Of a stretch of DNA of 64,000 bases, positions 10,646 to 21,881 are shown piece after piece; the first letter of the stretch is position 1, and each line of letters opens with the position of its first letter. The notes beneath the pieces were generated by a model that was not told the origin of the DNA, did not search any database, and worked only from the letters and a program-made list of their open reading frames with translations. The stretch covers positions 124,001-188,000 of the forward strand of contig JADNRY010000077.1 in NCBI GenBank assembly GCA_015501585.1, given 5' to 3'. The position numbers were made by a program, and so were the translations under genes. This DNA is from Rhodocollybia butyracea (lineage: Eukaryota; Basidiomycota; Agaricomycetes; Agaricales; Omphalotaceae).

Positions 10646-12797
10646 ATGATCAGTACATCCAGTACCCCTCTTGTAGCTGCAATACTCAGCTTAGCAGCTA
10701 TCCTATGGTATCGAAATGCCCAGCGATATCCTGCGCCACTCCCTCCAGGACCCAAAGCCTATCCTCTGATTGGCAACATTTTCGACTTGCCTCAGTCCCA
10801 ACTTTGGTCAACCTTCAGGAAGTGGGCAGATGCTTACGGTCAGTTCAGAGTCGTCTCCGGAGTTTCAACATTATTTACCACTGAACGACACTTAGGGAGC
10901 ATCGTGCACGTCAGTGCTTTCGGACAACGCATCATCGTGCTCAATGATGCTCAATACGCAACTGAAATGCTGGACAAGAAGAGTCGTATCTACAGCGATC
11001 GACCGAAACTGACTATGGCGGGAAAACTAGTTGGTTGGGATGAAGGTCCAGCATTAAGTCAATTCGGGGAAAGACGGTGGAGTGAGTACCGGCGTCTCCT
11101 CAACCAATTCATGGGCACGCGAAGCAAGATCGAATCCTTTTATGATGTTCTCCAGCAGGAGACTGATGCCTATCTTGAGAATATTTTGAATGATTCTCAA
11201 AATTGGCAAAAGTATACCCGTCGGTATGTGGTTTCTGGCGGAATAAAAGAAAGGTTGAAAACCCGTTGGACTGATCTCCTAGATATGCAGGAGGTATTGT
11301 TCTCATGTTGGCGTATGGATACAAAATATCCGGGAATGAGGATGATACGATGGTAGAGTTGGTCGATGAAGCGATGGATCAGTTCTCTGAAACAGTTGCA
11401 ACAAATGCATTCCTGGTTGACATGTTTCCTATCCGTGAGTCTTAAAGTGCCCTATTATCTGATATTTTCATCAGACACTGTTCTATGTAGTTCAATATGT
11501 CCCTTCATGGGTCCCAGGAGCTGCATGGAAGAAGAAGGCACATCATTACCGGAAGACCTTGCAAGATATGTTGAATATTCCATACAATTGGACCAAATCA
11601 CAGATGGTCAGCTAGCAAAATCGTAAGGTTCGACTGTAGTTATTAACTTTTTTCGAGGCTGCGGGAACTGCTCGCCCTTCATTTGTATACAGCCAGCTAG
11701 ATGCAAACAAGCTTCTCAATCCGGATGAAGAGCATATCATAAGATGGGTTGCAGCTTCTATATACAGTGGTCAGTTCATTCGCATTTGGAAGCTATAACA
11801 TGTGGTTCAATCTATGCTTTTTAGGTGGTGCTGACACGGTGCGTTCCGCGTTTCAATCCAATTTTCCAGCCAATGAATGTTCTTCAGACAGTCGGTGTAA
11901 TTGAGACCTTTTTCTTGGCAATGGTTCTCCAACAATCGGCTCAATCGAAAGCTCAAAAAGAAATCGATGCTGTAGTGGGACACGACAGGTTGCCTACTCT
12001 CCAAGATCGCGAGCAAATGCCATACGTGGAAGCTCTTTTACAAGAGGTAATGCGGGTATACACCATTACACCTCTTGGTAAGTGCCAGAAAACAAGGATT
12101 CAAAATTCAAAAACCCTTCTAATGGTTCAGCTTATAGGACTTCCACATCTAGTATCTGAGAATGATACGCACCATGGTTACTTCATTCCGAAAGGCTCAA
12201 CGATTCTCACAAACAATATGTACGTGCATATATGAATCCTGCTACTAGGACTTGATCTTAAATCCTGTTCTGGGACTTTAGGATGCTCTACAATGACCCA
12301 AAAGTTTATCCTCAACCGGAGAGGTTTTCCCCAGAGCGCTTCTTAGCCTCAGAGGGAAATTCCAAGCAGAAAGATCCACGGGAATACCTATTTGGCTTTG
12401 GACGTCGGTATGAGTTTTTGAATCCTTGTGAGTAGGTAACGTCTTAATTAACGGACGATTCGGCGTTGTATAGTGTGTGCCCAGGTAAGTAAACCAGATC
12501 GTACTATGATTCATCACTCTAAACATTGTTGTAAGGCGTGCATCTTGCGGACGCGTCCGTATGGCTCGCATGTGCAAGTGTACTTGCAGCATTTGATATT
12601 TCGCCTGCTGTGAAGGACGGCACTACTGTGATGCCCTCAGGAAACTTCATGGATGGAATTATCAGGCAAGTAGCCTGCTTTCGCTTCGAATTTTGGGTTG
12701 CTGAGATGTATTTACTTTTCCTAGTCATCCTGAACAGTTTGAGTGTAATATCACCCCCCGAAATGCTTCGGTGTTGGCGTTATTGCAGAAATCTTAA
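10646..12797 (+). CDS. Cytochrome P450, family-1 copy B
   Basis: A close tandem paralogue of P450-A with the same exon layout. Visible parts: N-terminal anchor and PLPPGPKAYPLIGNIF; C-helix WSEYR; the AGGIVLMLAYGYK segment; I-helix GGADTTVGVIE; ExxR in EALLQEVMR; FSPERF; haem loop FGFGRR/VCPG. The cysteine again sits on an 11-nt exon (12474-12484), and the last intron again has a GC donor (12666). The frame is continuous through all exons to TAA at 12795-12797. Its arrangement relative to A (unit length ~3.5-3.6 kb) shows origin by tandem duplication. Function beyond monooxygenase is unknown. Confidence 0.88.
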
Positions 12798-13029
12798 CTT
12801 CTCCCCCTCCAGAATTCTTAATCCGGTCTATTCAACTTCTCCTTTGCTTATCATTTCATGTGTCTTGGTATTTTTGCTGTATTCCACGTCCTTGGTACCT
12901 GTACACGGCTGTCTGTGATGAACAGACGAGCCGTATTCCATTCATAACGGCAGACAATGGACGACCATAAGATTTTTGGCAGACAAAGATACACAAACGA
13001 TCAGACGTTGATTTTTGTTGGCCATCTTA

Positions 13030-13586
13030 TACCATACTTTGAGAAGCGAGAATCACCGCAACACCAAGCCCGATACCCAGCACCCCACTTTTTGAATAGA
13101 ACAGATAGAACGAGCCCCGCTCGTCGCACTAGTCGATAGTGCATTACTCGATGTAGTAGATACTCCGTTTCCGCCCGTTGATGTTGCTATGGTTGATATC
13201 TCTGTTAGAGAGTCCGCAGGGGTGGGTACGGGACTAGGACCGGTGGTGGTAATGCTGCTCGGCCCTGGTGTAATACTGATGAGGCAACCGGTTAGGGCTG
13301 GGACACTACTGAAGATACTTGTAGTTGTGGATGTCGCTAGGAGAGGCGGAGAAGGTAACGTGCGTAACACCTATCGTTGTAGTATGGAACCGAATGAGAT
13401 TGCTGTAGTAAAAGTGATACCGTCGTGGGGAGGACGTATCTTCGGGAGTATGAGATGTAATTTTAGAGTTTGCGATGAAAAAGGTGAAGAAAGAACATGC
13501 TAGCAGGGAAAGTAGAAGTCGGACTGAGCGCCAAAGCTTGGATGAAAAGACAAAAGATATGAATATCACGGAAAGCAGAAGGGTTC
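13030..13586 (-). pseudogene. Ser/Thr-rich surface protein gene split by the foldback element
   Basis: On the minus strand this is the main part of a paralogue of 31782-32455. It holds most of the signal-peptide exon (LLLSVIFISFVF) at 13586-13495, a degenerate intron, the Ser/Thr/Pro-rich segment (STIATSTGGNGVSTTSS) and a C-terminal hydrophobic tail near 13080-13030. The first codons, ATG included, are 17 kb away at 30759-30783 on the other side of the inserted element. The intron donor region has lost bases, and the tail is in another frame. So the gene was already damaged or decayed after insertion. Confidence 0.8.
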
Positions 13587-13813
13587 CACTGGATGCAGGT
13601 TCACGTGATTTGCCATGATATATGTTGAACAAATGTGAAAATCTCACCAAGTGGGATTCACATATTTTCTAATGCTTTCATTGAAAACATTGTAAAATCA
13701 TGTTAAAGCTGAGACATATAGATTTACAATTAAATATGTATAAGGGGCAAATGTCATCCTGAACATATGGTGGAAACATAGTGCTTTCAGTCAATATATA
13801 ATGCTTATATATA

Positions 13814-15115
13814 TGTTATGACCCGGATCTAAATCCTATACACCCAATCTTTTTTCTTCTGTAACCAACTATGAACACTATCATTAATACTTCTACTTAA
13901 CATTTTACATTCATTAGTTATTCAACACCATTTGGGTTAATGCTGCACACATTCTTCCAGAACACCAGAATGATCTTTAACAGTCACTGCACAGTCTGCA
14001 CAGTCATGACATCATTCTAGCTCCACAACTATGATGTCATCTTGCTACTCCACAATCATGATGTCATTCCATTGCTCCGCAGTTATGATATCACATCACT
14101 GCTCCACAGCTATGACATCATTGCATAGCCTCTTTACATCAATGACTCAATATCAGTCATTGCACAGCCAGATATCTGAGTCAACTACGGTTCCGCATAC
14201 ATGACTCAATATTAGTCATTGCACAGCATTACATAGTCAGACTGACTCATCCGCAGTATTTCCGCAGTTATGACTCAAATCTAGTCATTCCGCAGCATTT
14301 CCTAACTAGTACACATTGCACAGTATATAAGTAGTCTAGATTTACCAATGTACGTTAGACGTATTATTTTTCTTAAATCCAAACCCCCACTTGTTTGCTG
14401 TTATCACTTGTGTGAATCACCAGACCAACTCATTGTATCTTGTTGAGCTATCTCCAAGCTACAATACACATTTATACATCTTGTTGAGCTAACTCCAAGT
14501 TGTATCCACTAACATTCACCTGTTGAGCTATCTCCTAGTGAATACTTCTTTAATTGCCACTTGTTGAGCTATCTCCGAGTTGCAACTTCCTATTACTTGT
14601 TGAGCTATCTCCAAGTATTAGACATCACACTCACTATTACTTGTTGAGCTATCTCCGAGTACTAGACACCACACTCACTATTACTTGTTGAGCTATCTCC
14701 GAGTACTAGACACCACACTCACTATTACTTGTTGAGCTATCTCCGAGTACTAGACACCACACTCACTATTACTTGTTGAGCTATCTCCGAGTATTAGACA
14801 CCACACTCACTACTACTTGTTGAGCCATCTCCGAGTATTAGTTCTGATTCATATTACTGCTTGTCGAGCCATCTCCGAGGGTAATCTTATTATTATTTGT
14901 CGAGCTATCTCCAAATAATAACTTCTGTGAGTTTCGTATTACAAACTAGTTACTAACTTTACTTGAGCCTAGTTGTTTGAGTATATATTTTTTGCCTAGC
15001 GGTTTCATCAAACAGAAAGGCTTGCTCTATAATCTCCATTAATTTCTCTTATCATTTTTACTGCCGAGTTACGTACTGTGAAGGTTTGGACGAGACTATT
15101 GATCGAGTCATAACA
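13814..15115 (+). mobile_element. Solo LTR, Ty1/copia-type
   Basis: The 1302 bp unit starts TGTTATGACCC and ends GAGTCATAACA, giving TG...CA ends with a terminal inverted TGTTATGAC/GTCATAACA. It is flanked by the 5-bp duplication ATATA (13809-13813 and 15116-15120). The right arm has a single ATATA at the same place, so the insertion is younger than the arm duplication. A truncated relative lies in both arms (19385-20016 and 25638-26270). A ~500 bp array of hairpin-forming repeats occupies its middle. There is no internal domain, so it is a recombination product. Confidence 0.9.
14433..14932 (+). repeat. Array of 12 hairpin repeats with invariant core inside the LTR
   Basis: Twelve units each carry the core TTGAGCTATCTC or a near variant, at spacings of roughly 37-46 bp. 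Each core is enclosed by an inverted repeat that differs between units: TTGTATCTTG/CAAGCTACAA, ATACATCTTG/CAAGTTGTAT, ATTCAC/GTGAAT, CTATTACTTG/CAAGTATTAG, and finally TTATTATTTG/CAAATAATAA (perfect). Core variants keep an inner GAG/CTC pair and change only the four bases between them (CTAT, CTAA, CCAT). Some units are further related as ~46 bp tandem copies (14637-14810). Confidence 0.85.
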
Positions 15116-17930
15116 ATATACCTCATTCCTGGTGCTACATACAAAAGGCATACAGAAACATTATTCAAAACATCTGCTATAATTTTGCTGAACTTATGAG
15201 AAGCCGCTTTTTGGTTTCTTCTTTATAAGGAGCAAGAATTATGAAATATGTATGCTGAGCAAACATATATAAATAATGCATATATGTTTTCTATTAATTG
15301 TAAGATGTATGGAAAAGTTATGCAAAATGTCTGCTATAAATTTTGCTGAACTTATGAGAAGTAGATTTTTGATTTTTTACATATAATGTGCCATAGTTGT
15401 GAGATATATATGTTTAGCAAATGTAGATATCTAGCTCCTATATGTCATTCATTGCTTGTAATATATATAAGCAACATGCAAAAAAGTAATGGTATATATA
15501 TGCTATAATTTTGCTCAAGTTATACTCCAGTTTTTTACCTATAATGAGCCATAATCATGCAAACACATCTTCATTATTAATTGCAGAACATGGAGAATAT
15601 ATGCTGGAATTACACTAAAGATAAATAATGTTTAACATAATTTTATGAATCTTCAGTAATGCAATGCTGATACTACAGAATGCTGGTTTATGTAAGTTAT
15701 GCTATGAATAATAAAACTATAATGAGTATATGAAAAGTGAATGTCCCTGTTTATCCATTGCAGATGTTGCAGGTTTTAGTAAAGATATATAGAAAGTATG
15801 AGGTATGTCATTAGCATAATATGAATGTCATGATTACTGACATACAGTGAATAAATGTATGAACTATTGTACCTATTTGGTGCCTATAAGTTTCCAAAGG
15901 CATCAAGATGATTTTGATGGATTATGACAACTGCACTTTCAGGTATATTGATCATTATTTCATGACATTTGAATGAACAGACAGAAAACATACAAAGAGC
16001 AAATGTGGATGTTATGAGAAGTTTGAATAGCTAATGATGTCAAGATTGTTCACCTGGGGTCTAATATTGGAGAAGTAAGACTTATGGAAACAAGAGGGAT
16101 ATATCATGGAGAATATTTAAAGGCATATCAAAATAAAAAGAAAGAGCATGTATAGAAAATGGGAAATGAATGTGAAAAGTTTGAGAAGATAAATAGAAAT
16201 AGGATGGTTATAAGATTGAAGTGAAACAAGAATATTATGTTGAAGTAAAATATAGTCAAGACTACAAAGAGGGTACAGATAGTCTATGGATAGGCTACAC
16301 AAAGGGCACAGATAGGCAATGCTGAGGCTACAAATAGGCTACAGCCTATAGGCAACACTAAGGCTATGAGTAGGGTATGGATAGGCTACATGAAGGGTAC
16401 AGATAGGCTACAAATAGAGTGCAAGTAGGCAACATCAGGGGTACAGATCATAGGCCATGGAAGGGATACAGATAGGCTACTCTGAGGCTACAGATAGGTT
16501 ACATCAAGGGCACAGGTAGGCTACAGATAGGCTACAGATAGATTACAAGTAGGCAACACCAGGGCTACACATAAGCTATGGATGGGTGACAGATAGGCTA
16601 CTCAAAGGCAACAAATATGCAACAGATAGGTGACACCAAGGCTATAAATAGACTATAGATAGGCTACAGATAGGTTACAAGTAGGCATCACCAAGGCTAC
16701 AAATAGGCTATAGATGGGCTACAGATAGATTACAAGTAGGCAAGACCAGGGGTACATTGAAGTGTGCCATGGATGGGCTACAGGAAAGCTACTCCAAGGC
16801 CACAAATAAGCAATAAATAGGTTACACCAAGGCTACAAATAGACTATAGATAGGCTACAGATAGATTACAAGGAGGCAACACCAAGGGTACAAATAGTCT
16901 ATGGAAGGTCTACAGATAGGCTACTCTAAGGCTACAAATAGGCTGCAGGTAGACTACAGATAGATTACAAGGAGGCAACACCAAAGCTACAAATAGGCTA
17001 TAGACAGGCTCTGGCAGATAGATTCCAAGTAGGCAACACCAGGGCTACACATAATCTATGGATAGGTTTCAGATAGGCTACTCCAAGGCTTCAAATATGC
17101 AACAGACAGGTGACACCAAGGCTACAAATAGACTATAGATAGGCAAGGCTATGAGTAGGGTATAAATAGGCTACATGAAGGGTACAGATAGGCTACTCTG
17201 AGGCTACAAATATGTTACAGATAGACTACAGATTGATTACCCCCAGGCAATACCAGGGCAACGACTAGACTATAGATAGGCTGCAGATAGATTACAAGTG
17301 GGCAACACCAGGGGTACAAATAGGCTATGGATGGTCTACAGATAGGCTACTTGGAGGTAACAAATAAGCAACAGATAAGTTACACCAAGGCTATGGATGG
17401 TCTACAGATAGCCAATTGTAGGTGTGACTACTATGAAACTTTGTAGTGTGCCGCAGGTGCTAGAAAATTCTTTTGTACATGTAGCACTGGCAACTCAATT
17501 TTTTTTTTTGTAAGGTCCCTCAAATATCTGTGAACAGGTGTGACCTTTCAGACAACCTGGGTCCCTTGTGACCCATGACTTACGAACTGCCTGAAATGGT
17601 ACAGTAGATTACCAGTAGGCAATGCAGATAGATTACAACCAGGCACAAATAGATTACATATAGGCAACACCAGGGGTACAAATAGGCTGTGGATGGGATA
17701 CAGATAGGCTACAACAAGGCTACAGATGGACTATAGATAGACCGCAGATAGATTACAAGTAGGCAGCACCAGGGGTGCAGATAGGGTATGGAGGGGCTAC
17801 AGAGAGGCTACTGATAAAGGGTTCGAAGACTACAAATAGATTACAAGCAGGAAACACAAGGAGGATGGTCTACAAATAGGCAACAGATAGGTTACACCAA
17901 GGCTACAGATAGGCTACAGATAGGCTACTA

Positions 17931-18262
17931 GGGATGGACACGAGTCCAGATCCTGGTAAACCCGGACCTGCTGCACAGGTACCTGCACCCAAAAAAACAC
18001 AACCTGTGACCTGACCCGGACCCGTGGGAAACGGGTATCTGGATCTGCTGGATCCGGGCCATGCAGGTCAACCTGCAGGTATTTGTAGGTATTTGTACTT
18101 AAAATATACTTTATAGGTCTGAAAATCCCCAAGGGCTGACCTGTGACCTGACCCGCACCTGTGGGAACAGGTACCTGGATCAGCCGGATCCAGGTCAGGC
18201 GGGTATTTCCACAGGTTAAACCAAGTGGGTCACCTGTAAAGAGCTGGACTTGTGTCCATCTT
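17931..18262 (+). mobile_element. MITE-like element with ~19-bp inverted termini (left arm)
   Basis: The ends GATGGACACGAGTCCAG (17933) and CTGGACTTGTGTCCATC (ending 18260) are inverted repeats with one mismatch in the core. TA dinucleotides lie on either side, as for Tc1/mariner-type MITEs. The interior is rich in short palindromes around GGATCC and CCTG/CAGG. A shorter relative, missing its left end, is at 18858-18960. No coding capacity. Confidence 0.6.
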
Positions 18263-19201
18263 TATAGGCTACAGATAGATTAAAAGTAGGCAACACCCGG
18301 GGCACAGATAGGCTATGGATGGGCTACAGATATGCTACTCGGAGGCTACAAATAGGCTACAGATAGATTATGTCAAGGGTACAGCTAGGCTACAGATAGA
18401 CTACAGATAGATTACAAACTGCTGCAACAAGCAGGCAACACAAAGGCTACAGATAGGTTACAAGTAGGCAACTCCAAGGCTATAAATATGCTATAGATAG
18501 GCTACAGATGAATTACAAGTAGGCAACACCAAAGGTACATATAGGCTATGCATGGTCTACAGATATGCTACTCCAAGGTGACAAATAGGCAACAAATAGG
18601 TTGCACCAAGGCTAAAAATATACTACAGATAGGCTACAGATAGATTACAAGTAGGCAACACCAGGGGCACAGATAGGCTATGGATGGGCTACAGATAGGC
18701 TACTCCAAGGCTACAAATAGGCTACAGATAGGCTACAGATAGGTTACATCAAGGGTACAGCTAGGCTACAGATAGACTACAGATAGATTACAAGCAGGCA
18801 ACACAAAAGCTACAGATAGGTTACAAGTAGGCAACATCAGGGCTACAAATAGGCTACATGGGAATGGGTACCTGGATCCTGTGGATCCAGGTCAGACAGG
18901 CATTCCCATGTGTTGAATCCACGGGTCACCTGTTAGGACCTGGTCTCATGTCCATCCTTAGCTATAGATAGGCTACAGATAGGCTACTGTGAGGTTACAA
19001 ATAGACAACAGATTGGTCACATCAAGGGTACAGACAGGCTACAGATAGATTACAAGCAGGCAACACCAAGGCTACAAATAGGCTATAGATAGGCTACAGA
19101 TAGATTACAAGTAGGCAACACCAGGGCCCAGGGGTACAGACAGGCTACTCTGAGGCCACAAATAGGCAACAGATAGGTTACAAATAGACTATAGAGCACT
19201 C

Positions 19202-20016
19202 ATGGCTGCACATACATCCATGAACCCATTGTTCCAACCTAGTGACAGACAACCCTTCACCTGCCACAACTGTGGCAAGCCAGGGGATATGGCAAGGAAG
19301 TGGCCAAGGGCAGTGGTATGGAAGGGAAAGGGCAAAAACAGGGCTAACAGAACCAGAACTTGCACAGCATTCTGCAGTCAGGCTGACTGATCCACAGCAT
19401 TTCCGCAGTTATGACTCAAAACTATAGTACATATTAAACAGTATATAAGAAGGCTTGATTTACCAATGTAAGGTAGAAGTATTATTTTTTTGAATCCAAC
19501 CCCCACTTGTTTGCTGTTATCACTTGTGTGAATCACCAGACCAACTCATTGTATCTTGTTGAGCTATCTCCAAGTTGTATCTACTAATATTTACCTGTTG
19601 AGCTATCTCCTAGTGAATACCTCTTTAATTACCACTTGTTGAGCTATCTCCAAGTTGTAACTTCCTATTACTTGTTGAGCTATCTCTGAGTATTAGACAC
19701 CACACTCACTACTACTTGTTGAGCTATCTCCGAGTACTAGACACCACACACACTACTACTTGTTGAGCCATCTCCGAGTATTAGTTCTGATCCATATTAC
19801 TACTTATTAAGCTATTTCTCAAGGTAACCATATTATTATTTGTTGAGCTATCTCCAAATAATAACTTCTGTGATTACAAACTAGTTACTGACTGTCCTTG
19901 AGCCTAGTTGTTTGAGTATATATTCTTTGCCTAGTGGTTTTAACAAACAGAAAGGCTTGCTCTATAGTCTCTATTAATTTATCATTGTTACCACTGAGTT
20001 ATGTACTGTGAGATAC
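19202..20016 (+). mobile_element. Copia gag scrap plus 5'-truncated LTR (left arm)
   Basis: 19202-19390 encodes a decayed gag zinc knuckle: CHNCGKPGDMARKW keeps the first two cysteines and GxxG of CX2CX4HX4C but has D and W at the His and last Cys positions. From about 19385 the sequence becomes the LTR family of 13814-15115, lacking its first ~420 bp, and carries a shorter hairpin array (19548-19865). The fragment ends near 20016. It is a broken retroelement, not a gene. Confidence 0.7.
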
Positions 20017-20086
20017 AGTCAGTGGTGATTATGGAGAGGCGGAGGCGTTACAAGACTATAGATATGGACAGGCTACAGATAGGCTA

Positions 20087-20342
20087 CTCTATGATTATGA
20101 CCATACACTTGCAGGGGTCAAGGTGTTATGCATTGTTTTTCTCAAGCATTATGCTCAGAGGCCGCCATTATGCATTAACCATAGCGCTATATGTGTAAAT
20201 GAATAAGAGGGCCAAAGGCCTGCCAGCAAGATTTGCAATGTTTCAATGCTTGGAGCCTCCTGTTATGTGTTATGCATTGCAAAATCCCCATGCTTGGGGG
20301 TCCTGTTACACATTATGGGAGCATCCGGTCATAATTATACAG
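20087..20342 (+). mobile_element. Second MITE-like element (left arm; copy at about 25313-25568)
   Basis: A 256 bp insertion in the minisatellite with 16-bp inverted ends, CTCTATGATTATGACC and the complement of CTGTATAATTATGACC (two mismatches). The interrupted repeat sequence GGCTACTCTGAGG reappears at the right edge, which allows either a TA or a TACTCT duplication. The interior has CATTATGC/GCATAATG motifs. No coding capacity. The mirror copy is in the right arm. Confidence 0.55.
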
Positions 20343-21031
20343 TACTCTGAGCATACAAATAGGCTACAGATAGGTTACATCAAGGGTACAGATAGGCTAT
20401 AGATAGTCTAGTAGGCAAAACCAGGGATACAAATAGGCTATGAATGGTCTGCAGATAGGCTACAGATTGGTCACATCAAGGGTACAGACAGGCTACAGAT
20501 AGATTACAAGTAGGCAACACTAGGGGTACAGATAGGCTACTCCGAGGCTACAAATAGGCAACAGATAGGTTACACCAAGGTTACAAATAGACTATAGATA
20601 TGGATGGGCTACAGATAGGCCACTCTGAGGCTACAAATAGGCTACAGATAGGTTACATTAAGGGTACAGATAGGCTATAGATATGCTACAGATGGATGGC
20701 AAGTAGGCAACACCAGGGGTACAAATTAAAGATTTCCACAACTCCAGGATGCCGGCAGGTAATTGCAAGTATATCAAATGGGCTATGGATGGCCTAAAGA
20801 TAACCTACTCTGAGGATACAAATAGGCTACAGATATGTTATATCAAGCATCCAGATAGGCTATAGGTAGGCTACAGATAGATTACAAGTAGGCAACGCCC
20901 AGGATACAAATAGGCTATAGATAGGCTACAGGTAGGCTACTCCAAGGCTACAAATAAGCTACAGATTGGTTACATTAAGAGTACAAATTAGTGATGTGCG
21001 GGGCTGGGCTGGGCCTCAAGCCCACAGGCCA

Positions 21032-21881
21032 CCTGACAGTAGGGCCCAAGCCCAAAGCCCAAGCCCAGGCAATGAAGGTGCAATAATTTTACTTGTTCTG
21101 TGAACTTTTTGGCCCTCTAATATCCATTAATCCCAGTACATATTCAACTACCTTCACCCACATGCATCCTTAATGACTGTATATCTAAGTACTAGAATAC
21201 CCCAAGATTGTGTAACTTTGTGTCAGATGATAGACATGCCTCCACATTTCCAGAGCTTTAGTGAAAAAATTGTGAACAGTTTGGGGTTATGAGCAGTTGT
21301 AGATATGGTAGTAATGAGACTCTGACACTTAGTATGGTTCTATAGTCATGCTAAAGGTAAAATTCTCGATATCATTGGACAAATAATGACTGGGAAAAGC
21401 CCAGGCTTTGGCCCCAGGCTTCAGACCTTGGGGATTCAAGCCTGAGCCCAAGGCCCATTAAGGCCTGCTATAACCCGTGCTCCAACACCGCCCTGGACCC
21501 TCCCTCCCTCCACATGATATTTTAGTTATGTTAGTTTCTTATATGGTAATCCATGAGCAACATATGAGTCATCTTTTCTTGCTTCAGGCTGACCTAGACA
21601 AGCTCACTATTTGAGAACATTGCTTGTTCACTGCTGCAGTATCGAAGATACTACTAAGTCAGCTGGATAGACAAGCAAAAGAGCTGGTGTCACACATTTC
21701 AGGCTTGAGTGTGATGGAGAATGCCATATGAGGTGTGGGAAACTCGTTCCGTATATAGTAGGAAGAGGAGGGGAGGGGGGTATATTGACCTTAAGACCAA
21801 AATACAAGGTGATATATAATAAAAAAATTTCGCACACCCCTTGGTGTAACCTACCTGTTACACATTTGTAGCCTTGGAGTA
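21032..21881. other. Centre of the foldback, left half: GC-rich block and unique sequence
   Basis: From 21032 the two arms stop matching. The GC-rich block (repeats of GCCCAAGCCC up to ~21070 and again ~21390-21480) appears to be a diverged repeat related to the sequence at 24560-24640, where the right side keeps a longer version. 21490-21830 is unique, AT-biased and without a convincing gene. The last ~50 bp are minisatellite in right-arm orientation, ending GAGTA at 21877-21881. Confidence 0.55.

Larger units (their letters stand above)
16250..20990 (+). repeat. Degenerate minisatellite, left arm (unit about GGCTACAGATA)
   Basis: Several kilobases are built from ~11-bp variants of GGCTACAGATA interleaved with GATTACAAGTAGGCAACAC and GGTACAAATAGGCTATGG blocks, giving higher-order units of ~100 bp. 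It is interrupted by insertions: a non-repeat block at 17410-17610, MITE-like elements at 17931-18262 and 20087-20342, a partial copy of the first at 18858-18960, and the gag/LTR scrap at 19200-20016. No open frame of coding character is seen. Confidence 0.85.
13587..21031 (+). repeat. Left arm of the inverted repeat
   Basis: The arm is the reverse complement of 24623-30758. Segments checked across the arm are identical, including four separate stretches of 60-70 codons. I found only isolated differences: T/C near 13697, and one C more near 18904. The single large difference is a 1307 bp excess here, fully explained by the solo LTR plus its duplicated ATATA. The arm consists of an AT-rich outer ~2.4 kb, the minisatellite, MITE-like insertions, a truncated LTR with a gag scrap, and a GC-rich terminal block (GGGCTGGGCTGGGC). 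Confidence 0.9.

Noticed and set aside
14433..14932. Regularly spaced repeats resembling a CRISPR array
   Set aside because: The host is a eukaryote; the conserved part is a 12-base hairpin core, the intervening sequence is stem plus repeated text rather than unique spacers, and no cas-like genes exist.
16117..16302. Short open frames in the inverted arms (also 17914-18132, 20001-20402 and mirror positions)
   Set aside because: They are identical in both arms because the arms are duplicated, have no codon character or domains, and some read through minisatellite.
21032..21480. GC-rich GCCCAAGCCC block as a structural RNA gene
   Set aside because: Low-complexity repeat with a diverged relative at 24560-24640; no conserved fold could be supported.
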